A stretch of DNA of 64,000 nt from Oleispirillum naphthae (lineage in GTDB: Bacteria > Pseudomonadota > Alphaproteobacteria > Rhodospirillales > Rhodospirillaceae): positions 124,001 to 188,000 of the forward strand of contig JAQAZG010000003.1 of NCBI GenBank assembly GCA_027864655.1, given 5' to 3'. Positions 34,363 through 47,511 of the stretch are shown in pieces (the stretch's first letter is position 1; every line of letters begins with the position of its first letter). The notes under the pieces were generated by a model. It did no database searches. It was not told the origin of the DNA and was given only the letters and a program-made list of their open reading frames with translations. A program made the translations under genes and the position numbers.

Positions 34363-36903
34363 TTAGCACGGCGTTTCGGGTTTGTCCCCCCCCTGCATCG
34401 GCGCAAAGGCGGTGCGGCAGGGGTCGAGCGGGGCCTCCGGCGGCGCGGCGTCGGGGAGCTGGGGCTTCCACCGGGTGAGCAGGAAGGCGTTGAGCACCAC
34501 GCTGATGCTGGAGGCGGCCATCGCCGCGCCCGCCACCGCCGGGCTGAGCAGCCCGAGCGCCGCGAGCGGCAGGGCGATGAGGTTGTAGACGAAGGCGAGC
34601 GCCAGGTTCTGGCGGATCTTCTTCCAGGTTTCGCGGGCCACCGCCAGCGCGTTGGTGACGGAAATCACGTCGGTGCGCAACAGCGTGATGTCGGCGCTCT
34701 GCAACGCCGCATCGGCGGCGGACCCCACCGCGATGCCGAGGTCCGCCTGCGCCAGCGCCGGGGCGTCGTTGATGCCGTCGCCGACCATGGCGACGCTGCG
34801 GCCGATGCGCTGCAGGCGGCGGACGATGCGGGTCTTGGTTTCCGGCAGGGCGTCGCAGAAGGCGTTCTTGATCGCCAGCGCCTCGGCCACCGCCGCCACC
34901 GCGGAGTCCGCGTCGCCGGAAACCACGGCGCAGGCGATGCGGTCCTTCTGCAGGGCGGCCACCGCGCGCCGCGCATCCACCCGCAGCGGGTCGCATACCG
35001 AGAGTCCGCCGATCAGCCGGGCGTTTTCCGCCACCCAGATCGCCGAGCGGCCCTTCATCGCCAGCATCGGCACGATCCACTCGCCGACGTCCATATCCAC
35101 GCCCGCGCTCTCCATCAGCGGGCGGTTGCCGATCAGGACCTCGGTGTGGCCCTCGAGCGCGGCGCGCACGCCGCGGCCGGGTATCGCCTCGAAGGACTTG
35201 AGCGCCGCGGGCACGATGCCGTAGTTTTCCGCATACTCCAGGATGGCGCGGCCGAGCGGATGCTCGTTGCCCTGCTGCGCCGAAGCGGCGAGGTAAAGCA
35301 GGCGCGAGACGTCGCCGTCCAGGGCCTCCACCGAGGTGACGAAGGGCCGCCCCTCGGTCAGCGTGCCGGTCTTGTCGAACAGCACGGTATCGACGCGGTA
35401 GGCCTTTTCCAGGCTGTCGATGTCGCGGATCAGAATGCCCGCCTTGGCCGCCGCGCCGGTGCCCGCCACCAGCGCCGTCGGCGCGGCCAGGCCGAGGGCG
35501 CACGGGCAGGCGATGACGAGCACGGAAACCGCGGCGTTGACCGCCTCGGCGAAGGGGGCGTTGAGCGCCAGCCAGGCGAACAGGGTGAACGCCGCGATCC
35601 CCAGCACCACCGGCACGAACATCGTGGTGGTGCGATCGACGAAACGCTGCAACGGCACGCGCCGGGCCTGCGCTTCCTCCACCAGGGCGATGATCCGCGC
35701 CAGCGTGGAGTCCGCCGCGGCGCGCCGCGCCTCCACATGCAAGGTGCCGCCGCCGTTCATCGTGCCGCCGGTCACCAGGTCGCCCACCGTCTTGTCCTCC
35801 GGCAGGCCCGCGCCGGTGATCATCGAGGCGTCCACCGTGCTCTCGCCGCGCACGATCGCCCCGTCCACCGGGATGCGCTCGTAGGGCTTCACCAGCACCA
35901 CGTCGCCCACCGCCACCGACTCGATCGGCTTGGAGACCAGCGCACCGTCGCGGATCACCCGGGCGCTCTTCGCGCGCAGCTCCATCAGCGAGCGGATCGC
36001 CCGCGTGGTGCCGTGCTTGACCACCGCTTCCAGCCACTTGCCCAGGCGCACGAAGGCGATGATCGCCGCGGCGGTCTCGAAATAGAGGTTGCGCCCCGCC
36101 GGACCCATGGCGATCCACGCGATGACGCTGTAGAAGAAAGCCGAAGCGCTGCCGAGAACCACCAGGATGTCCATCGTCGCGGTGCGCTCGCGGATCGCCC
36201 GCCACGCGCCGAACACATAGCGCGCGCCGCCCAGCGAGAGCACCACCGAGGACAGCAGGAACGCCCACACCACGCCGAACAGCGGGCCCTCGCCCAGCAC
36301 CCGCCAGGCGAGGTTTGCGAGCAAGGGCACGGTGAGCACTCCGACGATGCCGAGCATCAGGGACTCCACGCGGCTCGCCCCCGCGCCGAAGCCGTAGGCC
36401 GCCGCGCTCTCCACATCCGCCACCGCGCCGTGTTCGCCCAAGGGCGTGACGCCGTAGCCCACGCGGCGCACCGCCTGCATCAGGGCCTCCACGTCGCGCG
36501 CGGTGGAGACCAGGCGCACGTCGGCGCGGTTCAGCACCGGGTTGACCTGCGCCTCGATGACGCCCTCTACCGTCTCCAGCGCATGGCGCACCCGCACCAC
36601 GCAGGCGCTGGAGGTCATGCCGCGGATGGAGAGCGGCACCAGGGCGTCGATCACCGCAACCTCCAGTCCCTCCAGCTCGCGCACCACCTCGGGCAAGGTG
36701 GCGCGCGCCGGGTCCAGGGTCAGACTCACCGCGTCCAGGCCGGGGGACACCTCCACCGCGATCACCCCCTCCATGCGGCGCAGGCGGTTGGCGAGGCGCT
36801 GCGCCGCCGCGGCGTCGCCCATGCCGGACACCGGCAGTGCGACGCGGCGGTACGGGCCGGGGTCGGCGGCTTCTGGGGTCGTCTCGGTCGGCGGGACGGA
36901 CAT
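34363..36903 (-). CDS. Copper-translocating P1B-type ATPase
   Basis: 846 residues. Two N-terminal heavy-metal-associated folds occupy about residues 15-155, but their metal motifs are degenerate: GMGDAAA replaces GMTCxxC in the first and GMTSSAC keeps only one Cys in the second. The transport core is intact: CPC in [16 protein letters not shown] near 466, phosphorylation loop [11 protein letters not shown] near 511, and [20 protein letters not shown]. The late-helix signatures YN ([10 protein letters not shown]) and MxxSS ([13 protein letters not shown]) mark Cu(I) selectivity. Expected to export Cu(I) or deliver it to oxidases. No CopZ, CopY or CueR gene is adjacent. Confidence 0.92.
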   Translation of the reverse strand: MSVPPTETTPEAADPGPYRRVALPVSGMGDAAAAQRLANRLRRMEGVIAVEVSPGLDAVSLTLDPARATLPEVVRELEGLEVAVIDALVPLSIRGMTSSACVVRVRHALETVEGVIEAQVNPVLNRADVRLVSTARDVEALMQAVRRVGYGVTPLGEHGAVADVESAAAYGFGAGASRVESLMLGIVGVLTVPLLANLAWRVLGEGPLFGVVWAFLLSSVVLSLGGARYVFGAWRAIRERTATMDILVVLGSASAFFYSVIAWIAMGPAGRNLYFETAAAIIAFVRLGKWLEAVVKHGTTRAIRSLMELRAKSARVIRDGALVSKPIESVAVGDVVLVKPYERIPVDGAIVRGESTVDASMITGAGLPEDKTVGDLVTGGTMNGGGTLHVEARRAAADSTLARIIALVEEAQARRVPLQRFVDRTTTMFVPVVLGIAAFTLFAWLALNAPFAEAVNAAVSVLVIACPCALGLAAPTALVAGTGAAAKAGILIRDIDSLEKAYRVDTVLFDKTGTLTEGRPFVTSVEALDGDVSRLLYLAASAQQGNEHPLGRAILEYAENYGIVPAALKSFEAIPGRGVRAALEGHTEVLIGNRPLMESAGVDMDVGEWIVPMLAMKGRSAIWVAENARLIGGLSVCDPLRVDARRAVAALQKDRIACAVVSGDADSAVAAVAEALAIKNAFCDALPETKTRIVRRLQRIGRSVAMVGDGINDAPALAQADLGIAVGSAADAALQSADITLLRTDVISVTNALAVARETWKKIRQNLALAFVYNLIALPLAALGLLSPAVAGAAMAASSISVVLNAFLLTRWKPQLPDAAPPEAPLDPCRTAFAPMQGGDKPETPC

Positions 36904-36993
36904 GCGGCGGGTGCCTCAACCTCGAAAAAATCAGGGCGTATCAAGACTGTCGCACGCCGCGTCGGCTCCGTCCAGATTTTGGCCGGATAGGGG

Positions 36994-37022
36994 TTGACCG
37001 GGCGCGGGCGCGGCACGATAGT
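36994..37022 (+). promoter_or_regulatory. Promoter of the FMN riboswitch-ribB transcript
   Basis: TTGACC at 36994-36999 and GATAGT at 37017-37022 with an ideal 17-bp spacer. The predicted transcription start, about 37029, lies just before the riboswitch aptamer. The remaining bases 36904-36993 lead into the divergent copper ATPase gene and must hold its promoter; no clear boxes seen. Confidence 0.7.
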
Positions 37023-37040
37023 CTCTGCCAACGATATGCT

Positions 37041-37184
37041 TGTTCTCAGGGCAGGGTGCAATTCCCGACCGGCGGTAATCCCTCGCAAGAGGAAAGCCCG
37101 CGAGCGCCCGTCCCCCCAAGGGGCGGGGTCAGCAGATCCGGTGCGAAACCGGAGCCGACGGTACAGTCCGGATGGAAGAGAATG
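37041..37184 (+). promoter_or_regulatory. FMN riboswitch (RFN element) of ribB
   Basis: Highly conserved RFN core text is present: CAGGGCAGGGTGCAATTCCC, GACCGGCGGTAAT, AGCCCGCGAGCG, a variable GC stem (CCCCCCAAGGGGCGGGG), GGTGCGAAACCGGAGCCGAC, GGTACAGTCCGGATGG. The closing stem pairs TTCTC (37043-37047) with GAGAA (37178-37182). Downstream, 37190-37260 has further GC hairpins (CCGCGCGGGGGAACCCGCGG and TTTGCGGCTCGCCGCAAG) that could be the expression platform; no T-run follows, so control may be at translation. FMN binding should lower ribB expression. Confidence 0.95.
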
Positions 37185-37301
37185 GGTAGACGGCTTGCCG
37201 CGCGGGGGAACCCGCGGGCCGGACCGTCCGCGTTTGCGGCTCGCCGCAAGTCTCTGAATTGCCCTGATTCAGGCTCATTGCTTACGGAGCATGTGAGAAC
37301 C

Positions 37302-37961
37302 ATGAATCAGACCGTCGTAAAGTCCTATACCCCCGAAGTCCCGTTCTGTAGCCCCGATGCCGCGGCCGACCGCGTCGCCCGCGCCGTCGCGGCGCTCAAG
37401 GCCGGGCGCGGCGTCGTCGTCACCGACGACCCGGACCGCGAAAACGAAGGCGACATGATCTTCGCCGCCCATACGTTGACCGCCGCGCAAATGGCCCTGC
37501 TCATACGCGAAGGCTCCGGCATCGTCTGCCTCGTCCTCACCGCGGAACGCTGCCGCCAACTCGGCCTGCCGCCCATGGTTGCGGACAACTCGTCCGCCTA
37601 CGGCACGCCGTTCACCGTCTCCATCGAGGCGGCGAGCGGCGTCACCACCGGCGTCTCCGCCGCCGACCGCGTCGCCACGGTGAAGGCCGCCACCGACCCG
37701 GCAGCCAAACCCCAAGACCTCGCCCGCCCCGGCCACGTCTTCCCGCTGGCGGCCAACCCGCAGGGCCTCGCCGGACGCCAGGGCCATACCGAAGCCACCC
37801 TCGACCTGATGCGCCGCGCCGGGCTGCCCCCCGCGGGCGTGCTCTGCGAAGTCACCAACCCCGACGGAACCATGGCCAAAGGCGACCGCCTCACCGGCTT
37901 CGCCTATGCCCACGCCCTGCCCATAGTCTCCATTGCCGACCTGCTGAAGGTGCCGGGGTGA
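37302..37961 (+). CDS. ribB: 3,4-dihydroxy-2-butanone 4-phosphate synthase
   Basis: 219 residues. The active-site loop [20 protein letters not shown] near residue 40 and [16 protein letters not shown] near 118 are family signatures. [20 protein letters not shown] and [16 protein letters not shown] complete the fold. It converts ribulose 5-phosphate to DHBP and formate in riboflavin synthesis. It ends right after the DHBP domain, so it is a monofunctional RibB without the GTP cyclohydrolase II (RibA) domain. Controlled by the FMN riboswitch in its 270-nt leader. Confidence 0.97.
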   Translation: MNQTVVKSYTPEVPFCSPDAAADRVARAVAALKAGRGVVVTDDPDRENEGDMIFAAHTLTAAQMALLIREGSGIVCLVLTAERCRQLGLPPMVADNSSAYGTPFTVSIEAASGVTTGVSAADRVATVKAATDPAAKPQDLARPGHVFPLAANPQGLAGRQGHTEATLDLMRRAGLPPAGVLCEVTNPDGTMAKGDRLTGFAYAHALPIVSIADLLKVPG

Positions 37962-37963
37962 CA

Positions 37964-38151
37964 CCAAAACTTTGCGGAGGGACTCGGTCCCTCCGCGCCT
38001 CCCCCAACTTTTCGTTTTTGCGCGCAACGCGATAAGCCCGTGCGGTTGCCACGGGGGATGTTGCCTGCCGCTACGCGGCGAAAAATAAGTTATGGGGTCG
38101 AGGGGCCTTCCGGCCCCTCGCGGGTCCGGGCGGAGCCCGGCCTGGTTTTTG
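37964..38151 (+). repeat. Intergenic compound element 8 (intact)
   Basis: Left beta-3 arm: CCAAAACTTTGCGG, hairpin GAGGGACTCGGTCCCTC, CGCGCC, inner end TCCCCCAACTTTTCG. Cap TTTTTGCGCGCAACGCGATA, spacer, cap CCGCTACGCGGCGAAAAAT. Right alpha-1 arm (reverse): AAGTTATGGGGTCG, hairpin AGGGGCCTTCCGGCCCCT, CGCGGGT, hairpin CCGGGCGGAGCCCGG, CCTGGTTTTT. It fills the space between the convergent ribB and gyrB stop codons. Confidence 0.87.
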
Positions 38152-38165
38152 ATTCCATCCCGCCC

Positions 38166-41809
<3,644 letters not shown>

Positions 41810-41831
41810 CACGAGGCCCGCGCCGCCCGCC

Positions 41832-42950
41832 CTAGACGCGCATCGGCATCAGCACGTACACCGCGCTGGCATCCGCCACGTCGCGCACCACCGTGGGCGA
41901 GGCCGCATCGAGCATGCCGAAGCGCGCCGCGTCGCCCTCGATCTGCCCCATGATGTCCAGGAGGTAGCGGGCGTTGAAGCCGATCTCCAGCGGCGCGCCG
42001 TCGTAGGCCGCTTCCAGTTCTTCCTCGGCGCTGCCGCTTTCGGGGCTGGAGGCCGACAGCTTGACCAGGCCGTTCTGCACCTGCACCTTCACCGCGCGCG
42101 ATTTCTCCGACGACACCGCGGAAACGCGGTCCACCGCCTGGCTGAACGCCTTGCAATCGACTTCCAGGACCTTGTCGTTGTCGGTGGGGATCACCCGCTC
42201 GTAGTCGGGGAAGGTGCCGTCGATCAGCTTGGACGACATCACCGCGTCGTCGAAGGCGAAGCGCACCCGCGAATCCGACAGCGACACCGAAATGTCCGCC
42301 GCGGTGTCCTCGATCAGCTTGCGCAGCTCGGTCACCGTCTTGCGCGGCAAAATCACCCCCGGCATGCCCTGCGCGCCCTCCGGCAGCGGCAACTCGACGC
42401 GCGCCAGGCGGTGGCCGTCGGTGGCCACGGCGCGCAGCACCGGCACGCCCTCGGCCGCCGACTGGTGCAAAAAGATGCCGTTGAGGTAGTAGCGCGTCTC
42501 CTCCACCGCGATGGCGAAGCGGGTGCGGTCGATCAGGCCGCGCAGGTCCGCCGCCGCGATGCGGAAGAAATGGGTCAGCGCGCCGCCGGTCATCGCCGGG
42601 AACTCGTCCACCGACAGCGCCGAGAGGGCGAACCGCGACCGTCCGGAGGTGAGCATCATCTGGCCGTCCTCGCCCGGCGTGGAGATCTCCACCACCGCGC
42701 CGTCCGGCAGCTTGCGCACGATGTCGAACAGGATGTGCGCGGGCGCCGTGGTCGCGCCGGGCTCCGCCACCTCGGCGGGCACCGTCTCGGTGATGTCGAG
42801 GTCGAGGTCCGTGGCGTTCAGGGAAAGCCCCGCATCGCCCGCCACCAGTTTGACGTTGGAAAGGATCGGAATGGTGTTGCGCCGCTCGACGACGCTTTGC
42901 ACGTGTTGCAGCGATTTGAAGAGTTGCGCGCGTTCGATCGAAAGCTTCAT
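41832..42950 (-). CDS. dnaN: DNA polymerase III beta sliding clamp
   Basis: 372 residues from ATG 42950. Three clamp domains: MKLSIERAQLFKSLQHVQSV with VERRNTIPILSNVKLVA, then FAIAVEETRYYLNGIFLH and ATDGHRLARVELPLPEG, and a final domain ending FNARYLLDIMGQIEGDAARF and YVLMPMRV, the last being the hydrophobic-pocket strand that binds polymerase and other clamp clients. First gene of dnaN-recF-gyrB, with a likely promoter of its own. Confidence 0.98.
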   Translation of the reverse strand: MKLSIERAQLFKSLQHVQSVVERRNTIPILSNVKLVAGDAGLSLNATDLDLDITETVPAEVAEPGATTAPAHILFDIVRKLPDGAVVEISTPGEDGQMMLTSGRSRFALSALSVDEFPAMTGGALTHFFRIAAADLRGLIDRTRFAIAVEETRYYLNGIFLHQSAAEGVPVLRAVATDGHRLARVELPLPEGAQGMPGVILPRKTVTELRKLIEDTAADISVSLSDSRVRFAFDDAVMSSKLIDGTFPDYERVIPTDNDKVLEVDCKAFSQAVDRVSAVSSEKSRAVKVQVQNGLVKLSASSPESGSAEEELEAAYDGAPLEIGFNARYLLDIMGQIEGDAARFGMLDAASPTVVRDVADASAVYVLMPMRV

Positions 42951-43073
42951 GTCGGTGCGACTCACCCGTGATGTCGGGAAACCGGGAGCCCCCGGCCGCA
43001 TCCCCGCAGCCGCCCGAACCCCCGGAATAATCCCTTGAGAACTGAGGAACAACCCCCACCAGAAGGGCCGGTC

Positions 43074-43101
43074 AGTATAGCACACGCACACCCCCGCCCA
43101 A
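43074..43101 (-). promoter_or_regulatory. Predicted promoter of dnaN-recF-gyrB
   Basis: On the minus strand TTGGGC (43096-43101) and TATACT (43074-43079) are separated by 16 bp, leaving a leader of about 117 nt to dnaN. It lies just downstream of element 9, so the dnaN cluster can be transcribed independently of dnaA. Confidence 0.5.
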
Positions 43102-43124
43102 GTGAAAACGCGGCGCGGTGGAGG

Positions 43125-43313
43125 TAAAAACCAGGCCGGGCTCTGCCCGGACCCGCAAGGGGTCGCGGACCCCTTGACCCCATGTCCCTGGTTTTTGCGC
43201 GCAGCGCCGTAAGACCGTGCGTGCGGCAAGCACAGGTTTATCCCGCTTCGCGGAAAAACAAGTCATGGGAGGCGCGGAGGGACCAAGTCCCTCCGCGAAA
43301 TTTTGGTTTTTTC
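43125..43313 (+). repeat. Intergenic compound element 9 (intact)
   Basis: Left alpha-1 arm: AAAAACCAGGCC, hairpin GGGCTCTGCCC, ACCCGC, hairpin AAGGGGTCGCGGACCCCTT, inner end GACCCCATGTCCCTGG. Cap TTTTTGCGCGCAGCGCCGTA, spacer, cap TCCCGCTTCGCGGAAAAAC. Right beta-3 arm: AAGTCATGGGAGGCGCG, hairpin GAGGGACCAAGTCCCTC, CGCGAAATTTTGG. Lies between dnaA (stop 13 bp away) and dnaN, all on the minus strand. Confidence 0.87.
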
Positions 43314-43326
43314 GGGGAGCGGGGGT

Positions 43327-44721
43327 CTAGTTTTCCAGCATCCGGCGCAGCAGATCGACTTCCTCGGCGAAGTCGGTGTCCTGCTGCATCAGTTCCTCGA
43401 CCTTCTTCACCGCGTGCATCACCGTGGTGTGGTCGCGGCCGCCGAACTTGCGGCCGATCTCCGGCAGGGAGCGGGCGGTGAGCTGCTTCGCCAGGTACAT
43501 CGCGACCTGGCGCGGGCGGGCCACGGCGCGGGCGCGGCGCGGCGAGGACATGTCGGCGATCTTGATGTTGAAGTGCTGGGCGACTTCCTTCTGGATCGCG
43601 TCGATGGTGAGGTGGCGTTCGCGCTGGCGCAGCAGGTCGTGGAGGACTTCCTGGGTGCTTTCCAGCGTGATGTCGCGGCCGATCAGCTGGGCATGGGCGA
43701 CGACGCGGCGCAGCGCGCCTTCGAGCTCGCGGACGTTGGTGGTGATCTTGTGGGCGAGGAACTCCAGGACCTTCGGCGGGATGAGGACTTCGGCGGCGTC
43801 GGGGCGGGACTGTTCGGACTTGATCTGTTCGACCTTGGATTCGAGGATGCCGAGGCGGAGTTCGTAGCTGGTGGGATGGATATCCGCCACCAGGCCGCAG
43901 CCGAGGCGGGATTTCAGCCGTTCCTCGATGCCCTGGAGGTCGGTGGGCGACTTGTCGGCGGAGATGATGATCTGCTTGCCCTGGTCCATCAGGGCATTGA
44001 AGGTGTGGAAGAACTCCTCCTGGGTGGAGTCCTTGTCGCTGATGAACTGCACGTCGTCGATCATCAGCACGTCGAGGGAGCGGAGCTGTTCCTTGAAGTT
44101 CATCATGTCGTGGTAGCGCAGCGCGCGGATGAACCGGTACATGAACTTTTCCGCCGAGAGGTAGCCGACGGTGCGGCCCGGGTCGCGCTCGCGGATGTGC
44201 CAGGCGATGGCGTGCATCAGGTGGGTCTTGCCGAGGCCGACGCCGGAATAGAGGAACAGCGGGTTGAACGGCGGAATGTCGGATTCCGCGACGCGGCGCG
44301 CCGCGGCCCAGGCGAATTCGTTGGGCTTGCCGACGACGAAGGTGTCGAAGGTGAAGCGCTTGTCGAGCGGCGCGTTCATGGAGTCGCGGTCTTCCGCCGG
44401 GGCCTCCGCCACGGCGGGCAGGGAGATCACCTCCGCCGAGGCCGCCGGGTCCGGCTCCAACAGGCCGGAGGCGGCGCGCCGCACCGGCTGTACCACGAAG
44501 CTCACATCGACGGATTCGCCGCTCAGCTCCGCCCACAGTTCGCGGATGCGTTGCGCGTAGTGTTCGACCACCCAGTCGCGGATGAAGCGGGTGGGCACTC
44601 CCAGGCAGACCGCATCGCGCTGCGCCTCGACGACGCAGATCGGCTGCAGCCAGTTGCGGTAAGCGGCATCCCCGATTTCACCCCGCAACAGATCCTGAAC
44701 GCGCTCCCATTGCTGTTCCAT
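43327..44721 (-). CDS. dnaA: Chromosomal replication initiator DnaA
   Basis: 464 residues from ATG 44721 (a GTG three codons earlier is possible). Domain I opens with MEQQWERVQDLLRGEIGDAA and RNWLQP. AAA+ domain: FVVGKPNEFAWAAARRVAES near residue 145, Walker A SGVGLGKTHLMHAIAWH near 172, Walker B DVLMIDDVQFISDKDSTQE. The C-terminal DNA-binding domain carries the DnaA-box reader GRDHTTVMHAVKKVEELMQQ near 430. The long upstream in-frame extension to 44997 is Arg-rich and unlike any DnaA, so it is rejected. Follows rpsT, the usual alphaproteobacterial order. Confidence 0.97.
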   Translation of the reverse strand: MEQQWERVQDLLRGEIGDAAYRNWLQPICVVEAQRDAVCLGVPTRFIRDWVVEHYAQRIRELWAELSGESVDVSFVVQPVRRAASGLLEPDPAASAEVISLPAVAEAPAEDRDSMNAPLDKRFTFDTFVVGKPNEFAWAAARRVAESDIPPFNPLFLYSGVGLGKTHLMHAIAWHIRERDPGRTVGYLSAEKFMYRFIRALRYHDMMNFKEQLRSLDVLMIDDVQFISDKDSTQEEFFHTFNALMDQGKQIIISADKSPTDLQGIEERLKSRLGCGLVADIHPTSYELRLGILESKVEQIKSEQSRPDAAEVLIPPKVLEFLAHKITTNVRELEGALRRVVAHAQLIGRDITLESTQEVLHDLLRQRERHLTIDAIQKEVAQHFNIKIADMSSPRRARAVARPRQVAMYLAKQLTARSLPEIGRKFGGRDHTTVMHAVKKVEELMQQDTDFAEEVDLLRRMLEN

Positions 44722-44852
44722 TTGCCCCACTGACTCTGCGTGTCCCGCCAGCCCATTCGCTCCGGCACCGCCCCCCGGCGTGTTTTCCGGCCTTCCTGCC
44801 GCTCCGTTGCGGCGCGGTCCCTCCACCGCGCCGCCGCAAACCGGAAGCGGGC

Positions 44853-44881
44853 ATGGTAGGCGCGCCGGACGGGCGGCGCAA
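44853..44881 (-). promoter_or_regulatory. Candidate dnaA promoter
   Basis: Minus-strand TTGCGC (44876-44881) and TACCAT (44853-44858) with a 17-bp spacer, four matches of six in each box; leader of about 125 nt to dnaA. Within the 327-bp gap 44722-45048 I otherwise see only the rpsT terminator hairpin and no clustered DnaA boxes. Confidence 0.35.
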
Positions 44882-44994
44882 CGACGTCGCCGCAGGACCG
44901 GAAAAACCCTTGACCGCCGACGGCTTGCCGCCGTGGCGTACGCCGCGGCCGGGGTCGGCGCGGCAGGGAAGACGCGGCGAATCCGCCGCACATG

Positions 44995-45018
44995 CAAAGG
45001 GCGGCCCGAAGCCGCCCC
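44995..45018 (-). terminator. Terminator-like hairpin after rpsT
   Basis: On the minus strand a 7-bp stem GGGCGGC/GCCGCCC with a TTCGG loop is followed by a short CTTTGC. It stands 31 bp after the rpsT stop codon. The T-run is short, so termination may be partial. Confidence 0.5.
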
Positions 45019-45048
45019 GCGATGGTGTCGAGCGAACCCGAGACCGGA

Positions 45049-45309
45049 TTACATCGCCTTGATTTTCGCCGCCAGACGCGAGGTCTTGCGCGACACCGTG
45101 TTGCGGTGCATGACGCCCCGGGAGGCGCCGCGGTGCAGCTCCGGCATGGCCGCCAGGAACGCCGCCTGCGCCTCGTCCTTGTTGCCGGCCTCGATCGCGG
45201 CTTCGACCTTCTTCACGAAGGTGCGGACCCGGCTGAGGCGGTTCTTGTTGATCACGGCGCGCCGTTCGTTGCGGCGAATCCGCTTCTTGGAAGAGATGTG
45301 GTTGGCCAT
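45049..45309 (-). CDS. rpsT: 30S ribosomal protein S20
   Basis: 86 residues. The start [20 protein letters not shown], the middle [20 protein letters not shown] and the end [19 protein letters not shown] are typical of S20, a small basic three-helix primary 16S-binding protein. Adjacent to dnaA as in many alphaproteobacteria. Confidence 0.98.
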   Translation of the reverse strand: MANHISSKKRIRRNERRAVINKNRLSRVRTFVKKVEAAIEAGNKDEAQAAFLAAMPELHRGASRGVMHRNTVSRKTSRLAAKIKAM

Positions 45310-45432
45310 GACCTGAGAAAACCCGTTCGTTTCATCCAGACTCGCACACTGGCGAGAGGGGGGCTTATACGCGTCCCGCGCGCCCAGGTCAACCGCTTTG
45401 TGCCTTGTTTGCGGCGATTCCGCGCGGCGTTT

Positions 45433-45792
45433 TCAATCCGAGGTGATGAGGATGCGGATCACCGTGGGCGGCCCCTTGGAGACCACCTCGAAGGTCAGCG
45501 TTTCCCCGTCGCGGACGAACTTCGCCGCGGTCTTTCCGCTCCAGCCGAGCTGCGGCAGGGTTTCGGCATAGGCGGCGAGCACGGCGGCGGCGGATTGCGG
45601 CGTCTGGGCGAAGGCTTCCACCACGCGGCCCTGCGGCGTGTCGAACACCATCACCGAGTCGCGGTCCTGGGTGAGCCCGGCCAAGAGCGGCAGGTCCTCG
45701 TGCCCGGTGAGGAAGCCCGCGGCCTGCGCCGGGGCCGCCGCCGCGAGGGCGAGGCCCGCCGCGAGGAGAGCGGTTCGAATCCAGATGCGCAT
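45433..45792 (-). CDS. Small exported protein of unknown function
   Basis: 119 residues from ATG 45792. A clear signal peptide (RTALLAAGLALAAAAPAQAA, cleavage near residue 24) is followed by a short domain with SVMVFDTPQGRVVEAFAQTP and YAETLPQLGWSGKTAAKFVR, ending in a strand-rich stretch (TLTFEVVSKGPPTVIRILIT). I do not recognise a named family. It sits 14 bp after mutM on the same strand, so it is probably co-transcribed with it. Likely periplasmic. No catalytic motif visible. Confidence 0.75.
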   Translation of the reverse strand: MRIWIRTALLAAGLALAAAAPAQAAGFLTGHEDLPLLAGLTQDRDSVMVFDTPQGRVVEAFAQTPQSAAAVLAAYAETLPQLGWSGKTAAKFVRDGETLTFEVVSKGPPTVIRILITSD

Positions 45793-45806
45793 GCCGTGGT
45801 TCCCGT

Positions 45807-46643
45807 TCAGCGCTGACAGCCGGGACAATAATACGTGGAGCGGCCGGATTGCACGATGCGTTTGATGCGGTGGCGCGGATTCGCCCCGTCCGGATGCGCC
45901 GGGCAGGGTTCGCCCTCGCGGTCGTAGACGGCGAACCGCATCTGGAAATACCCCAGCGTGCCGTCGGGGCGGCGGTGGTCGCGCAGGGAGGAGCCGCCCG
46001 CTTCCACCGCTTCGGCCAGCACCGCGGCGATCGCTTCGGCAAGGCGGGCGACGCGCGCGGCGGAAAGCGACCCCGCGGCGACGGCGGGGGAGATTCCGGC
46101 GCGGTAGAGCGCCTCGCAGACGTAGATGTTGCCGAGCCCGGCGACCAGGGCCTGGTCGAGCAGCGCGGTCTTCACCGGCCCGCTGCGTCCGGAAAGGCCG
46201 GCGGCCAGCGCCGCGGCGGAAAACGCCGGGGCGAGAGGCTCCGGCCCGAGGCGGGCGAGCAGGGGGTCGGCGGCGAGGCTTCCCGGCGCGGCGTAATCGA
46301 CGAAGCCGAAGCGCCGCGGGTCGCAGAAGGTGACCGCGCCGCCGTCGTCCAGGGTGAATCGCAGGTGGTGGTGCGGGCCCAGCGGGGCCTGCGGGTCGGT
46401 TTCCACATGGCCGGACATGCCGAGGTGGATCAAGACCGTGCCGCCGTCCGAAAGGTCCCACAGCAGAACCTTGCCGCGGCGGGCGAGGCCTTCGATGCGG
46501 CGGCCGACGACGCACGGACCGAAGTCCAGCGGCACGGTGCGGCGCAGGTCGCGACGGCGCACCAGAACGCCCGCGATGCGGCGGCCCGGCAGGATCGGCA
46601 GAAGCCCGCGGCGGACGGTTTCGACTTCCGGCAGTTCCGGCAT
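45807..46643 (-). CDS. mutM: Formamidopyrimidine-DNA glycosylase
   Basis: 278 residues from ATG 46643. N-terminal [14 protein letters not shown] carries the catalytic Pro1 and Glu2, with Lys in [10 protein letters not shown] and LIHLGMSGH as further active-site elements. The helix-two-turn-helix has [20 protein letters not shown]. The C-terminal zinc finger is unusual: the first pair reads CPAHP (Cys-x2-His) instead of CxxC, while the second pair YYCPGCQR is normal. Removes oxidised purines such as 8-oxoG. Divergent from ubiE with a 76-bp gap. Confidence 0.95.
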   Translation of the reverse strand: MPELPEVETVRRGLLPILPGRRIAGVLVRRRDLRRTVPLDFGPCVVGRRIEGLARRGKVLLWDLSDGGTVLIHLGMSGHVETDPQAPLGPHHHLRFTLDDGGAVTFCDPRRFGFVDYAAPGSLAADPLLARLGPEPLAPAFSAAALAAGLSGRSGPVKTALLDQALVAGLGNIYVCEALYRAGISPAVAAGSLSAARVARLAEAIAAVLAEAVEAGGSSLRDHRRPDGTLGYFQMRFAVYDREGEPCPAHPDGANPRHRIKRIVQSGRSTYYCPGCQR

Positions 46644-46719
46644 GTTCGGTCCCGGCGAGGGGGATGAAAAACGCATTTTCAACATGGTGCGGCGGCGGCG
46701 CATCCGCTATGGTGCGGTC

Positions 46720-47502
46720 ATGTCGATCGATGAAAAATCCGCCGGTCCCGGCCTCGGCCCGACCACCCATTTCGGCTTCAAGACCGTGGACACCGCCGCC
46801 AAGGCGGGCCTGGTGCGCGGCGTTTTCGACGCGGTGGCCGGCCGCTACGACCTGATGAACGACCTGATGAGCATGGGCGTGCACCGGGTGTGGAAGAGCG
46901 CGATGATCGACGCCCTGAACCCGCGCCCGGGGCGCACCTACCTCGACGTCGCGGGCGGCACCGGCGACATCGCCTTCCGCATCCGCAAGCGGGTGATGGA
47001 AAAGGGCGGCGCGGCGCGGATCATCGTTGCCGACATCAACACCGAGATGCTGCGCGTCGGCCAGGACCGCGCCATCGACCGCGGCATCGACGGCCTGGAA
47101 TGGCTGTGCATCGACGCCCAGGACGTGCCCCTGCCCGACCGTTCGGTGGACGCCTACACCATCTCCTTCGGCCTGCGCAACGTCACCGACATCGCCCGCG
47201 CGCTCTCCGAGGCGCACCGCGTGCTGAAGCCGGGCGGGCGCTTCCTCTGCCTGGAGTTCTCCCGCGTCGTGCTGCCGGTGCTCGACAAGGCCTACGACGC
47301 CTATTCCTTCACCGTGCTGCCCACGCTCGGCCGTCTCATCGCCCACAATCCCGAGGCGTACCGCTATCTGGCGGAGAGCATCCGCAAGTTCCCGGCGCAG
47401 GAGGAACTGGCGCAGACGATGCGCGACGCGGGTTTCGGCAACGTTACGGTGCGCAACTATTCGGGCGGCATCGCGGCGCTGCATTCGGGCTGGCGGATCT
47501 AG
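46720..47502 (+). CDS. ubiE: Demethylmenaquinone/2-polyprenyl-6-methoxy-1,4-benzoquinol methyltransferase
   Basis: 260 residues from ATG 46720. Family signatures: [20 protein letters not shown] near residue 35, SAM motif [15 protein letters not shown] near 75, [20 protein letters not shown] near 144, [15 protein letters not shown], and the C-terminal [14 protein letters not shown]. Carries out the C-methylation of the ubiquinone ring. Followed 9 bp later by ubiB, a classic pair. A longer upstream reading (from 46330) is antisense to mutM and rejected. Confidence 0.97.
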   Translation: MSIDEKSAGPGLGPTTHFGFKTVDTAAKAGLVRGVFDAVAGRYDLMNDLMSMGVHRVWKSAMIDALNPRPGRTYLDVAGGTGDIAFRIRKRVMEKGGAARIIVADINTEMLRVGQDRAIDRGIDGLEWLCIDAQDVPLPDRSVDAYTISFGLRNVTDIARALSEAHRVLKPGGRFLCLEFSRVVLPVLDKAYDAYSFTVLPTLGRLIAHNPEAYRYLAESIRKFPAQEELAQTMRDAGFGNVTVRNYSGGIAALHSGWRI

Positions 47503-47511
47503 GATCGCACC

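Noticed and set aside
33988-36990. 1000-codon plus-strand frame opposite ubiT and the copper ATPase
   Set aside because: Same GC-driven antisense artefact; no recognisable domain, while the minus-strand genes have full motif sets.
43327-44997. A longer DnaA starting at 44997
   Set aside because: The extra 92 residues are Arg/Pro-rich and unlike DnaA domain I, which begins properly at ATG 44721.
44722-45048. Placing oriC between dnaA and rpsT
   Set aside because: No cluster of DnaA boxes and no AT-rich unwinding stretch is visible there.
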